DNA of 64,000 nt from JACCTI01 sp963742295 (lineage in GTDB: Bacteria; Verrucomicrobiota; Verrucomicrobiia; Chthoniobacterales; UBA10450), in assembly GCA_963742295.1 (NCBI GenBank), contig CAVULI010000007.1, forward strand, positions 856,127-920,126. Reading direction: 5' to 3'. The translations under genes and the position numbers were made by a program. Of this stretch, positions 19,522 to 29,891 are shown in pieces. The notes under the pieces are model-generated. The model was not told where the DNA came from and searched no databases. It was given only the letters and a program-made list of their open reading frames with translations. How positions within the stretch are numbered: the stretch's first letter is position 1; each line of letters opens with the position of its first letter.

Positions 19522-21105
19522 TTAGAACCCGTGATCTCCCCCGACGATACCGGAGGGATGCTCAACAAAGTAAAAGGTGGTTAGGTATGGGTTGTCCGCC
19601 ACCGCAACAAACCAACCTGGTCTCTTGCCAAAGAAGTCCGACAGCTCCTTGTCGTTATCGACTTCAATCCGCGTCGCTCCGTGAGCAGGGACGACAACCT
19701 TCCGTTGCAGCGTCTGTTCATCCTGCTCTCTGTAAAAAGTTAATTCCACGTTGGCGGCACGCTCATACTTTTTCGCAGCCGAACCGTTTAACAACCATGC
19801 GCTGGCGTTTCGCTGGTCGGCAAACAATGGCGCCCAACGAAAAGCGCTCTTCTTCTTTTCGGTGGCCGCATTGAATGGCTCCAATGAAACGCAGATATTA
19901 CAGGGCAGTTGCGTGCGATTCACACCAAGATCCACGCCCATCTTGATTCGTGATGGAAGGCGACTACCCTCCGCCGGACGAGCGATAACCTTAGCGGAAT
20001 ACTCACGACCGTTAGCCCCGCCTAGCTGTCGACAAATCGAGGTTAAAGGAACCGAATGCAGCTGCGAATGCGGCGACTTGACGCGAAGCGCATCCCGCAC
20101 GCATCCTAACAAACTTCCATCGGCGGCATACATTTCTACATCTAGGTCAAAGGTGGAGGGAGAAATGATTGGATAAAAATAGACGTTTGCCTCGTGGTGT
20201 TCATCCATCGGGATAGGCACCATCAAAGCCGCAGCGTGAACATCGGAGGGGGCATCCGGCCAATAATCGTCGGGAGCAACCGTTCTCGCGCAGTCGTAGA
20301 ACGTGTGAGTAATACTTAAGGCGTCCAGCGATTGCTGCCGGTTACCCGCGATAATACGGGGAAAAACCCAACGCACGTTAAACCTCGCGGTAATTGTTCC
20401 GGCGTGACCGTTCAGGAACTTCTTCAGATCTATCGCCTCATCCGGCCGCACCGTTGTTACCTGGTAGGGCCGAAGCGGACCGATAGGTAGAGCGTGTTCC
20501 AAGGTTTCGCCCCGTTGATTGAAGAATGTCATGTTAACGACGCAATCCGGCACTGACTCAAAGCCGTTAACAAAGGTAAAGAAAGGAGAGGCATCGCCGT
20601 CAGCGTAAATATTGAAACCTGACTCCGGCACCGAGGTCTCCAAGACTTCGCCCGCGTCTTCCGCATCGTTGAATACCCGCTGCGCCGTGTGAACAAAGGT
20701 ACTGAAGTTCGGACCGTAGTAGTTAACGACCACCGCGGGATAGGCGAAGACCAAGTCACGCGCGGAGAAAAATTCAATCTCCGCACTGCCCACGAACTCG
20801 GCATCGGCCGGAAAGCCGCCTTTGGCCAGTTCGTCAGCTAGCTCAACACAGTAAGCTTTTCGTTTGTCGATCAACTGGACTGACCGGCTAACCATTCGAC
20901 CCTCGGCCGATCGCACCGTAACAACGGCCGTTACGTCCGGGATACGCCGTTTGATCATCCAGTATCCGAGGAAACTCAGGCGGGTCGTCATGCCCGCAAG
21001 ACGCGCGACTGGAAAGAGAGCCGAGGCACGGAAGGTTGGTTTGCGAAGGCACGTTCCCTTGGGAGGATGGACTGTTTGCTCGACGACCTTCGCGTAGCTA
21101 ATCAT
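19522..21105 (-). CDS. Hypothetical protein, 527 residues, between exporter and pse operon
   Basis: I do not recognise this protein. It has no signal peptide, no transmembrane stretch and no catalytic motif I can name. Composition and pattern (alternating hydrophobic strands, many Pro/Asn/Asp turns, repeats of the type V-x-F-F-x-x-R-G-E) suggest a mostly beta, multi-domain protein. It lies between a Wzt ATPase and pseB, all same strand, so it may act in assembly, capping or recognition of the exported glycan. The 110 bases before pseB and the 164 bases before the Wzt stop hold nothing obvious. No frame break seen. Confidence 0.6.
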   Translation of the reverse strand: MISYAKVVEQTVHPPKGTCLRKPTFRASALFPVARLAGMTTRLSFLGYWMIKRRIPDVTAVVTVRSAEGRMVSRSVQLIDKRKAYCVELADELAKGGFPADAEFVGSAEIEFFSARDLVFAYPAVVVNYYGPNFSTFVHTAQRVFNDAEDAGEVLETSVPESGFNIYADGDASPFFTFVNGFESVPDCVVNMTFFNQRGETLEHALPIGPLRPYQVTTVRPDEAIDLKKFLNGHAGTITARFNVRWVFPRIIAGNRQQSLDALSITHTFYDCARTVAPDDYWPDAPSDVHAAALMVPIPMDEHHEANVYFYPIISPSTFDLDVEMYAADGSLLGCVRDALRVKSPHSQLHSVPLTSICRQLGGANGREYSAKVIARPAEGSRLPSRIKMGVDLGVNRTQLPCNICVSLEPFNAATEKKKSAFRWAPLFADQRNASAWLLNGSAAKKYERAANVELTFYREQDEQTLQRKVVVPAHGATRIEVDNDKELSDFFGKRPGWFVAVADNPYLTTFYFVEHPSGIVGGDHGF

Positions 21106-21269
21106 ATCGTGTTTCCAATTCGCCGGGAACTGAATGCCCTATCGCCAAAGAGGCGATCCGTAAGGCCCTGGACCTCTGCCATGAGGTCACCCGTGCTTCC
21201 CTTATACCTGTAAATCTCGCAAGAAATCAAGCCGAAACATGGACTAGCAAATTCCCTGCCGGGAACCGG

Positions 21270-22559
21270 CTAGCGGCGGCCGCCGCCGGCAGTTGACGTT
21301 TGCAAGGTTGGCTCTCGCAAGCTGAAAGCGCTGCCTTGCTTTTCGGCTCCAATGTCGGCGACCGATTTTACCGTGTGCCCTCGATAGGGCATGAGCAGCG
21401 GAATGTTGCAGACCGGTTTCTTCCCCGTCTCAACAGTAAAAGAAACTTCCCGGTCAAGCCACAGGATGTGTTCGATCGTCCCTTCTTCCACGATCATGAT
21501 GCTGCAAGTATAGCGACCACTGTGCAGCCAGAGAGGTTCCAGAGGAAAGCGTAGCTCGCTGCGACCAGCCGGTATTTCAAACTCGGCGTCGAACTGGTTG
21601 GTGTGCCAGCAAAATACCTCCAACCCGGCTTCATTAAAGCCGACTAACGAGATCAACGGTTGATGCAAAGCACGTTCGGTCTCTAACTGCAAAGTAACTT
21701 CCAGTGAGTCGCCATAACCTAACAAGGCGGAACCAAGCGAGAAAGCTGCATCCTGAATAGGAGGGAACATGACGCGTGAACCGGCCAACGATTCAGCTGA
21801 CGAGGACTTATTATCTTCGTTGTAGGCTGCTACACCATCCATCACATCGGCATAGGCGGTAGAGATGCCCTTCTGGAAATGCAGCACGCGATCACAGACG
21901 TGAGAAACATAACCCATGTCATGGGAAACGAAGATCACAGCCGCGTTATCATGTATCTTAGCCAGGCGATTGTAACACTTGGCCCGGAAACCCGCATCGC
22001 CGACCGCCAGCACTTCGTCTAACAGTAGAACGTCCGGCTTAAGTGCAGTCGCAATCGCGAAGCCCAGGCGGACCTGCATTCCCGAGCTATAGCTTTGCAC
22101 GGGTGTGTCGATGAATTCGTCGATCTCAGCGAAATCGATGATCTCACTTATCTTCTGATCGATCTCGTGTCTTCCCAAGCCAAGGATTGACGCATTTACA
22201 TAAATGTTTTCGCGCCCGGTAAGCACGGGATTGAAGCCGGCGCCCAGCGCAATCAGGGCCCCGATGCGGCCGTGCATGGTGATGCGACCGCCATCGGGCT
22301 TGATCAAGCCATTCAAGATGCGCAGCAATGTTGTCTTGCCCGCGCCGTTGCGCCCGATCAGGCCGAGGCATTCTCCGCGGTGCAGTTCGAATGAAACATC
22401 GTGCACGGCCCAAAACTCATCCGTGCGCAAGGTGTGGGACCTGGCCGCAGCTCCAACCAGATCGCGGGCAATGTCCCAAACGCCGTAAACCAGGGATCGT
22501 TTCAAACCCCGGCAAAACTTCTTCGAGACGTTCTCCGCTTTAATGAGGACCTGCGACAT
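21270..22559 (-). CDS. wzt: O-antigen/polysaccharide ABC exporter ATPase, Wzt type with C-terminal sugar-binding domain
   Basis: A 429-residue ATPase. Walker A GRNGAGKT at 69-76, signature YSSGMQVRLGFA, Walker B LLLDEVLAVGD, and a His-switch (FVSHDMGYVSH). After about residue 260 comes a beta-rich domain of the Wzt C-terminal type, which in characterised O-antigen systems binds the chain terminus. The ATG at 22559 leaves 16 bases after the permease stop, preferred over the Met 12 codons upstream that would overlap it. It pairs with the Wzm gene at 22576. Confidence 0.88.
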   Translation of the reverse strand: MSQVLIKAENVSKKFCRGLKRSLVYGVWDIARDLVGAAARSHTLRTDEFWAVHDVSFELHRGECLGLIGRNGAGKTTLLRILNGLIKPDGGRITMHGRIGALIALGAGFNPVLTGRENIYVNASILGLGRHEIDQKISEIIDFAEIDEFIDTPVQSYSSGMQVRLGFAIATALKPDVLLLDEVLAVGDAGFRAKCYNRLAKIHDNAAVIFVSHDMGYVSHVCDRVLHFQKGISTAYADVMDGVAAYNEDNKSSSAESLAGSRVMFPPIQDAAFSLGSALLGYGDSLEVTLQLETERALHQPLISLVGFNEAGLEVFCWHTNQFDAEFEIPAGRSELRFPLEPLWLHSGRYTCSIMIVEEGTIEHILWLDREVSFTVETGKKPVCNIPLLMPYRGHTVKSVADIGAEKQGSAFSLREPTLQTSTAGGGRR

Positions 22560-22575
22560 GAAAGTAGCTTCTAGT

Positions 22576-23430
22576 TTAGCCGCCCATCCTTTCAACCAGC
22601 CGAGGCATAGCTAAACGATAGATTACCCAGCCTGCAAAAAGTAAGACAGGAGTAACCAGAACAATGGCCAGCAAGTGAGCTGGATGTCCGGCATCGCCGC
22701 TGGAAAGCCAGTCGCGCGTAACCGTGATAAGCGGACTAACTGGATTCCATTCGCTCAACAAAGATGCCGGCCATTTTTTCGGCGCGGGGTAAACCACCGG
22801 CGTCAGCAGCATCCAAAATCCGGTAATCAACGCGAGTCCACGGCCGATATCCTGGTAAAGCATGCCCAGCGGCGTAAGCAGAATTCCAAACATCAGACCT
22901 AACGAAATGAGAGCCAGGACACCGAAAGGCGCAAAGAAAATGCCGGAAGAAGGATGCAGATCGAATCGAATAATGGCGTAAGCGATGATGAGTAACCGAA
23001 TCGCGAAGTTAAAGAAGACCTCGCCCAATCCGGCGAGGATAAGCGCTTCGCGTGGGAAGTTAATCTTCGCCAGCATGGCGCGCGACGCTTGCACGAGCTT
23101 GAGCGGCGAATTCAAAGCATCGACAAATGTCTGCCAGAGAGTCGTTCCAATGAGAACAAAAGCGGGATATGGAATTCGAGTGTCATTGATGCTCAGGATG
23201 TTCTGCGAATTCAGAAACATGAATGTGATCGACGTCGCGATGGGCGGCAGGAAGGCCCAGATGTAACCGAGGAAGGTTTGTCGATATTGCGCCTTGGTGT
23301 CTCTGACAAAGAGTTGCCAGGCCAGTTCGCGCGAAGCGAGAAGGTCTCGCCCCATCTCCGCCAAGAACTGGCCGGGCCGACGTAACGATGAATCGGCCGT
23401 GTAAACTGTGGTTTGCCCCAGGTATTCCAT
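22576..23430 (-). CDS. wzm: Polysaccharide ABC-2 exporter permease, Wzm type
   Basis: A 284-residue inner-membrane permease of the ABC-2 family with a cytoplasmic amphipathic start (LLASRELAWQLFVRDTKAQY) followed by about six hydrophobic segments and the family sequence LGYIWAFLPP. It forms the membrane channel for lipid-linked polysaccharide with the Wzt ATPase just downstream. It is the first of two such pairs in this window. Confidence 0.88.
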   Translation of the reverse strand: MEYLGQTTVYTADSSLRRPGQFLAEMGRDLLASRELAWQLFVRDTKAQYRQTFLGYIWAFLPPIATSITFMFLNSQNILSINDTRIPYPAFVLIGTTLWQTFVDALNSPLKLVQASRAMLAKINFPREALILAGLGEVFFNFAIRLLIIAYAIIRFDLHPSSGIFFAPFGVLALISLGLMFGILLTPLGMLYQDIGRGLALITGFWMLLTPVVYPAPKKWPASLLSEWNPVSPLITVTRDWLSSGDAGHPAHLLAIVLVTPVLLFAGWVIYRLAMPRLVERMGG

Positions 23431-23500
23431 TCCGCTCTAGCTTCCGTTGCCCGCAAGACCCGTGCAAATTAACGCACAAATCAGCCGGGCGTTGCAATCG

Positions 23501-24539
23501 CTACCCGCCGCCTTTCATGCGACGCCTGTGCCACGCCGCGGTCCGTCGCACGCCTTCGCGCACATCGATCCATTCCTGCAAGGCCAGCTCCGCGCGCGCG
23601 CGCTCGGTCGACGGAACGTAACGCTCCGCGGGTCTTGCCGGATTGGGCGTTTGCGCAATTCGAACCTGCGCTGACCGATTGACTTCGTCCGCGACAATCC
23701 GCGCTACCTCCGCAATGGAATGATCGGCCTCGGCGCCGACGTTGTATGGGCGCGCCGGCGCACCGCGCAAAAGAATCGTCCACAACCAAATCGCGAGATC
23801 CGCTCCGTAAAGATATGAGCGGCGCGGAGTGCCATCGCCCATGATGGAGATCGTGTCACCTTTCAGCGCGTCACCGATAAAGTTTCCAATCGCGAAATTT
23901 TGATCATGCGGGAGATACGGGCCGACAAAAGCAAAACCGCGCGCAATCGTCGTGTGCAGATTGTGTTCGGCATGAAACGCCGCGCAAAGAAATTCCGAGG
24001 CTGCGTTTTGCTTCGCCGTAGGAAGAACGCAAATCTGTGGTCACGGGACCGCCAGGATAATCTTCCGGCACATGCGATAAGTCCGGCGGCTGCCGTCCAT
24101 ACACTGCCCCCGAACTGGTGAGCAGATAACGACGCGCACCCGACTTGCGAGCGAATTCCAGCGTGCGACGCGTCGCATCGAGCGCATTCACCAAGAGCGA
24201 CAGCGGCGCGGAGTAATCAAGCGCCGCATGGATGATGTGCGAAAAACGATCCGCCGGAAATTCGACGGTGTTCACGTCACCGGCGAGGAGCTGGATCGCT
24301 GAATCTTCGGCCAAATGCGGTGCCTTGGCCGCGAACCGTTTCGGGTCCCGCGAAAGGACGACCGCTTTCGCATTCAGATTCAGCTCGGTGTTCGCCGCGC
24401 AAAATGCTTCGAGCAGCCAGCAACCGAAGAAGCCGGTGCCGCCGGTGATGAAAATTTTTCCACCGCGCACATCTTCCCAAATTTCCCGCGTCTGCGCGAG
24501 GATATGAGCGCGATCTTCGCCTAACGAGTGCTTGTTCAT
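23501..24539 (-). CDS. NAD-dependent epimerase/dehydratase (one frameshift)
   Basis: An extended SDR of about 346 residues. NAD motif TGGTGFFG at about 34-41, LTSSGAVYG, and Y-x3-K in SSYGEAKR. The frame breaks near 24005, just after that motif. The next frame continues as FVGPYLPHDQNFAIGNFI, GDGTPRRSYLYGADLA and YNVGAEADHSIAEVA and ends at 23501, so a single-base indel splits an otherwise normal gene. Family members act on nucleotide-sugars (4-epimerases, 4-reductases, decarboxylases), and the exact activity is not readable. It sits between the two exporter modules. Confidence 0.75.
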
Positions 24540-24569
24540 GCCGCCAGTGCGAGATCTTGCGATTCAACC

Positions 24570-25857
24570 CTAGGCCACGGCCGCGATGCTGCGCGGAGCC
24601 GGGTCGAGGGATTTCTCCGATCCATTCTAATTGCGGCCGCACACATCCAATGACCGTTCCGAGATACTCGCCGCGAGCCGTTGTTTCATGCACAAAGAAC
24701 GTGATGGCGTTGCGCAGCGCCACGTCATGATGCATCACGTCGGTGATCAGATAAATCGAAATGGAGTAACGTCCGTCATTCAGGAAATTCGCCGGGAAAA
24801 TGCACGAGTGCTGATAGCGTCCCTTCGGCAGGATGCGCGACCCCGCGCCGCTGGCGAGGACGCAGGTATCGTGTTTGTCCAACAAATGGATGCTGGTCGA
24901 AACATTGAGTCCATCCTTCAACACTTCGAAGTCGTATTGCACCGTGGTCGGCTGATCGATCTCGACATCGGAAGTAGTTTTCTCTTTGCAAATAACGCGC
25001 GCTGAAATCAGGCGAAGACGCCCGTTGTTCACAGCGCGATCCGTGGCCGGCCACGTAATCTCACTCTCGGAGGTCGCGGCCGATTGCACGTAGGTTGAGA
25101 TTACCTTTTCGCTCGGACCTTCAGCGCGCTTCACCCCATCTTCGAGCAGGATGGCGCGATCGCACAGACTGGCTACGACCGAGAGATTGTGACTAACGAA
25201 GAGAACCGTGCGGCCGGCCTTTGATGCCTGGCTCATTTTGCCGATGCATTTTTTTTGAAACTGCGCATCACCGACGGCGAGAACTTCATCCACAATCAAA
25301 ATCTCAGGTTCCAGGTGCGCGGCGACGGCGAAGGCGAGACGGACATACATGCCGCTCGAGTAACGTTTCACGGGCGTGTCGATGAATTCCTCGATCTCGG
25401 AGAAGGCAACGATCTCATCAAAATTTTTTCGGATCTCGGGCTTGGTCATGCCCAGAATGGCGCCGTTGAGGAAAACATTTTCGCGGCCGGTGAGATCGGG
25501 ATGAAAACCGGTGCCGACTTCCAGCAGACTCGCCACCCGGCCGCGCGCCTTGATCTCGCCCGAGCTCGGGCAAGTCACCTGCGAAAGAATCTTGAGCAAC
25601 GTGCTTTTGCCGGCGCCGTTGCGACCGACAATGCCGAAGACTTCGCCTTCGTTGACGTCGAAGCTGACATCGCTAAGCGCCCAGAATTCTTCGCCAACGC
25701 GGCGGGCATGCTCTTCCTGTCCGATCTTCACGTGCGGATCGGGAAGGCCGCGCATCTTGGCCCACCAGCGCGCGAAATCCTCCTGCAGCGTGGCGCCGCC
25801 GATCGTGCCCAGCCGGTAGATTTTGCTCAGATGCTCGACAGAAATAACGACAGACAT
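24570..25857 (-). CDS. wzt: Second Wzt-type polysaccharide exporter ATPase (probable frameshift at 3' end)
   Basis: Walker A GRNGAGKS at 78-85, YSSGMYVRLAFA, LIVDEVLAVGD, and a C-terminal beta domain from about 270 ending GTVIGCVRPQLEWIGE, the usual end of such proteins. The given frame then runs 262 bases into the epimerase gene (to 24277). A one-base shift near 24605 would instead end it at a TAG at 24570, giving about 429 residues. I prefer that end because the overlapping part is only an out-of-frame reading of the epimerase. It starts one base after the permease stop. Confidence 0.8.
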
Positions 25858-25858
25858 A

Positions 25859-26737
25859 TCAGACCGTGTCGGTGAAAGTGCGTTCGACGTGGGTGAAGAG
25901 CATCAGTCCTATGGCAAGGACCACCAGCATGACGAGGAAGCTGATGATGAGATGATGCAGGTCGAACATTCCTGAGCCGAGAAAAGCCGTCCGAAACCCT
26001 TCGATAATCGGCGTGAGTGGATTGAGCAGGATGATCCATCGGAATCTTTCCGGCACGGCCGAGGCCGGATAGATGACCGGCGTGGCATACATCCCGAGCT
26101 GGACTCCAAAGGTCACCAGGTTGGCCAGGTCGCGATAACGAGTCGTTAGGGCGGAAACAATGATGCCGCCGCCGAGACTATAGCCGGCGAGCATGAGGAC
26201 AAATAATGGCGTGGCGGCGACCCAACCATTCATGGGCCATTTACCTACCATGAGCGAATGACCGATGAGAAAGATGAGGAAGATGCCGAATTGGATGGCG
26301 AAGGTAATCAGGTTCGAGATCGTGACCGAGATCGGAATGACGAGACGATGGAAATAAACTTTGCCTAACAAGTGCGCATTAGCGACGAAGGTATTCGCCG
26401 TCTTGGTCAGGTTCATGGCAAAATATCCCCAGGCCACGATGCCGAGCAGATAGAACAGGAACGGCGGCACCCCATCGGTGGGCAGGCGCGCCACTTTACT
26501 GAAGATGACCGTGAACATCAGCGTGGTGAGCAGCGGTTGAATGACATGCCACGCCGGGCCGAGAATTGTTTGTTTGTAGGCCGAAACAAAATCGCGCCAG
26601 ACAAACATGCCGATCAAATCGCGATATCGAAAAAGCTGACCGAGCCGCCAATCGAGATAACCGCGATGCGGCGTGATCCGCGTCGTCCAGGCAATTTCCT
26701 GCTGAGGAGACGCGAGTTGTGATGTCTCTGTCGTCAT
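25859..26737 (-). CDS. wzm: Second Wzm-type polysaccharide ABC-2 permease
   Basis: A 292-residue permease with about six transmembrane segments. It carries LGPAWHVIQPLLTTLMFTVI in the first segment region and LNPLTPIIEGFRTAF near the C-terminus, both typical of Wzm/TagG permeases. It pairs with the adjacent second Wzt. The sequence differs clearly from the first Wzm at 22576, so this is not a recent duplication. Confidence 0.88.
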   Translation of the reverse strand: MTTETSQLASPQQEIAWTTRITPHRGYLDWRLGQLFRYRDLIGMFVWRDFVSAYKQTILGPAWHVIQPLLTTLMFTVIFSKVARLPTDGVPPFLFYLLGIVAWGYFAMNLTKTANTFVANAHLLGKVYFHRLVIPISVTISNLITFAIQFGIFLIFLIGHSLMVGKWPMNGWVAATPLFVLMLAGYSLGGGIIVSALTTRYRDLANLVTFGVQLGMYATPVIYPASAVPERFRWIILLNPLTPIIEGFRTAFLGSGMFDLHHLIISFLVMLVVLAIGLMLFTHVERTFTDTV

Positions 26738-26749
26738 GGCGTGAAGATG

Positions 26750-27983
26750 TTAGGCCCCGGCGCCGCCATCGAGTAAACGCGCATACACCGCGGCAGTCGT
26801 CTCAGCCACGCCGCTCCATGAGTAGCGCTCGTTTGCATAGCGCGCGGATCTTTTCCCGCCGCGCGGAAAGATTGCGATAGATGTCTCCCTCGAAATAATC
26901 GCGCAGACGGTTGGCCAGAGCGGCGGCGTCTCTTGGTGTGCAGACAAACCCGGTTTCGCCTTCCACAATTTCCTCGCGTAACGCACCGACGTCGGCCGCG
27001 ATCGCCGGCAATCCGAAGTTATATCCCAGAAATAGAACACCGCTTTGAAAAATGTGTGTGTAGGGAAGGACTAACACGTCCGAAGCTTTAAAATAGATTT
27101 CGGTATCCTCGTCCGGAATATATTCGATACGCTGAATGCAGCGTTCGATCGCGCCCATCTCGAGCAGAGTACGCCGAATATTGTTCCAATACGCATCAGC
27201 GCCGTCTTTCGGATACCCGACAATGATCAGTCGAAAGTCTCTCGATTCCTTCAGTAGTTGCGAAAAGGCGGCGACAAGAAACTCCAGTCCTTTGTAGGGA
27301 GCGATGTTCCCGAAAAAGAGAATCGCCTTGTCGTTGGATTTCAAGCCGATCTGCGCCCGAGCTTCTTCAGTCGTCAGCGCGGTATTGGGAATTGTGCTGT
27401 TAAGACCGAAGGGAATTCGCGTCGCTTTGTCGGCTGGCACTCCGTATTGCTCCATCAATTGCTCTTTCATCCGCTCGGTGTGAATGAAAATGTGATCAGC
27501 CAGCCGATACTGAATGCGGAGCGAGATGCGATTGAGCCAGCTATCCCGTTCGTCGCGTTCACGCGTGTTCACGTTGTGCGCGGTGAAGACGATCTTCTTT
27601 CCGAGCAGTTTGTAATAGGCCATCAAAAATGTTCGATCGAAGAACTCGAATTTGTTGTTCCAGAGAATGTGAAAGACGCGCGGCGCGGCGATCGCGGCAT
27701 AACGAATAAGCCGCCAGTAATAGACGAAGACGCGCCACATCTTCTGCAGCAGCGGCGCCGGATACTGATCGCCGCGAAGATTCAGAAAATTTACGCGCCG
27801 ATCATTTACCAACTGCGGAACATCGAACTCATCGCTCCCAATAAAATCGACCTCGATCCCGATCGCAGTGAGCGCGGCGGTTAGCCCGAGCGCGTAGGGT
27901 TTATCGCGACCACCGGAAAGCACAGCTACCTTTGGCGTCCGCGAGAGATCTCTCACACGCGCGCTTTTGACGCCTGTCCCCAT
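26750..27983 (-). CDS. Glycosyltransferase family 4 (frameshift near 3' end)
   Basis: A GT4 enzyme of about 410 residues with N-terminal acceptor-side domain (KVAVLSGGRDKPYALGLTAA), then FFGNIAPYKGLEFLV, the VLPYTHIFQSGV region with G-x-P-x-I-A, and EIVEGETGFVC. I chose the ATG at 27983 because earlier Mets would overlap the preceding gene. The strict frame stops at 26802. A shift near 26835 restores the expected GT4 ending (ARYANERYSWSGVAETTAAVY), which stops at 26750. Confidence 0.8.
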
Positions 27984-28005
27984 CACGAAACTGGGCGGGT
28001 GCGCC

Positions 28006-29643
28006 TCAGACAATTTGGCGGAATGGAGCTTCATTGGTCGATTGACGTTTGGCGCGATTGAACCGGCCAACGATCGGACGCAGGCGATCTCGGGCCTCGC
28101 ACAATTGGCGACGCGCGATCGCCCATGGATCGGGCAGGAAGGTGACGACGTTCGTAAGATCGATCATATTCGGATAATTAGAAGTCACCCTGAGATTTTG
28201 GCCGGGCGAAACCGACAAAATATCTTCGCTGCTCACACTGAATTGCTCAGCGACTGATGCGCGTGTAACGGTCAACGCTTCCTGTTCCGATTCCGATAAC
28301 CAGGGCCGCAAAATGCGCAACTGCGTGCAGCTATCGGGCACCTCGAGCTCAATTTTGCGAGCGAACATTTCCACTTCAAGCACATCGCCGGATGTTCGCG
28401 TGCAAAAATTTGAGCGCGACATCGCGCCCGCATCGCACCATTGCGTCGGCCCAAAGCCGTTGATGAATTCTGCCCAATGCGCGAGCAAATCCAAACCGCC
28501 GGCCAGATCATCGTGATGGCCGACCAGAATAATCGGCTGTCCGAGAAATGCCGCGAAGAGCGCGCAACTGCTGTCCCATCGGATGTTGAATCGTGGTATC
28601 ACGGGCAAACCTTCGCCGGGAAATTCAGCCGGATTCATGCCGACAGAAGCGGACCATGTCACTTCTGGATTGCGGATCATGAGCGAACTGCGCGAGATGC
28701 ACGCGATTTCGAATCCGCTCCGCAACAGGACATCGCTCATCGCAACGCTGCAAGCGCCGTGCGGAGCGGTCATCGCGCGTGGGACCTTGATCCCGGAGAC
28801 TCGTTCGAGGCGCTCGATCCGCTGAATCGCTTGCGCTGCTAATGCTTGACGCGCTGCGGTCGTCGCCGCCTGCGTGAGCTCGTAGTAAGTGTGGTTGTTG
28901 CCGTGAAAAAGCAATGAGAGGCGATCGGGATTTTCCCGAAAGAGTTTCGCCGTCCTCCCATGAGCGTACCAACAGTCCATCGGGATCATGGCGAAGGCCG
29001 CATGATAGTTGTGATCTCTCGCGTGCTGTGCCAGCTCCGGGTAACGAATGTACCCGTACGACGACCAGTGCAGATTAGGATCGTCGAACATGAAACAGGC
29101 GCGAATCGGCGGCGGCTTCCAGCCCGAAACTTCTCGCAAGAAATGCAGTAATGGAAGCAAGCGTGCCCAGTCGTCCTGGTCCAAATGCTTGTAGAGATAA
29201 TCACCTTCGGTGAGCTCGATCGGCTGTGCGGCAACCAGATCGAGCACGCCTAACGAGCCATTTCTGCGCAACCAGAATGGCTCACCACCTCGGCTCGCCA
29301 TGATGTCATCACCGGCCTGCGCTACAATCGGCGCAAACTGAGTGAGGCTCTTGTCCGCCAGCCTTTTGCCGCGAAAGCACTCCGCCAGATGCGACGTCGT
29401 ACCAAATTGGATCTTATTACCTGCTGGCGCAGTTCCCGGCGTCTCGGACAGAAAAGCCATCGAGCGCACACCTCCTTGGGCAAACTCTTCCGCCTTGTCA
29501 CGCGGAACCCCAAAGAGCAACGCGGCATCCAGCTCGGCGGAATTGTTCTCCTCGATTGCTACAAAATCGACGTGAAAGATGTTACCGACCGCGTCGAGCA
29601 AGCGCTTCGGGAGGAGCGCATCTCTTCCTGCCAGGACCCCCAT
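28006..29643 (-). CDS. Polysaccharide deacetylase-like protein
   Basis: A 545-residue protein, probably of the NodB-like (CE4/DUF2334) deacetylase superfamily. It has an FDDPN motif at the start of the barrel (CFMFDDPNLHWSSYGYIRYP), HGNNHTYYEL as the metal-His motif, and later TAPHGACS and LVGHHDD. The 90 N-terminal residues form a separate small domain. A truncated copy of that domain lies at 53601-53900 next to an intact TylF-type methyltransferase, and a degraded TylF end lies just upstream of this gene. Likely role: removal of acyl groups from the glycan. No signal peptide seen. Confidence 0.6.
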   Translation of the reverse strand: MGVLAGRDALLPKRLLDAVGNIFHVDFVAIEENNSAELDAALLFGVPRDKAEEFAQGGVRSMAFLSETPGTAPAGNKIQFGTTSHLAECFRGKRLADKSLTQFAPIVAQAGDDIMASRGGEPFWLRRNGSLGVLDLVAAQPIELTEGDYLYKHLDQDDWARLLPLLHFLREVSGWKPPPIRACFMFDDPNLHWSSYGYIRYPELAQHARDHNYHAAFAMIPMDCWYAHGRTAKLFRENPDRLSLLFHGNNHTYYELTQAATTAARQALAAQAIQRIERLERVSGIKVPRAMTAPHGACSVAMSDVLLRSGFEIACISRSSLMIRNPEVTWSASVGMNPAEFPGEGLPVIPRFNIRWDSSCALFAAFLGQPIILVGHHDDLAGGLDLLAHWAEFINGFGPTQWCDAGAMSRSNFCTRTSGDVLEVEMFARKIELEVPDSCTQLRILRPWLSESEQEALTVTRASVAEQFSVSSEDILSVSPGQNLRVTSNYPNMIDLTNVVTFLPDPWAIARRQLCEARDRLRPIVGRFNRAKRQSTNEAPFRQIV

Positions 29644-29850
29644 CTTTTTATGTCTGAATCTGGTGATACGGTTAGCCCCTTGGGAAAAAGATATTCAAAT
29701 CGCCACTCGCTTCGAGGAACTTTCGCACAAAAGCAAAGATAAAACCGCTGATCTGGCCGCATTGTCGTTGTTGATTTCCGGCGCAGGAATTACACTCATG
29801 ATCGTGAACTCTTGCCTGCTTTGGTCGCCTGGAATTCAAGAAGTCATGCC
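29640..29850 (-). pseudogene. Degraded C-terminus of a TylF-type methyltransferase
   Basis: Read on the minus strand, this gap holds a decayed match to the last 60 or so residues of the methyltransferase at 53897-54781: GAGNQQRQCGQISGFIFAF aligns to GAGSGLSECATGLAYFTKA, and SPDSDIKR aligns to STDSVIKR. The frame is broken once and the stop codon is changed (TAG to TGG) where it abuts the deacetylase start. It explains most of the 248 bases between the deacetylase-like gene and the divergent acyltransferase. Confidence 0.5.
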
Positions 29851-29891
29851 TTAACGGCTCGCGGCCCAAAGTTTCGTACGCATCAAGCAGA

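Noticed and set aside
24277..24570. Extension of the second Wzt 87 residues past its domain end
   Set aside because: The extension is an out-of-frame reading of the epimerase gene and shows no Wzt-like sequence.
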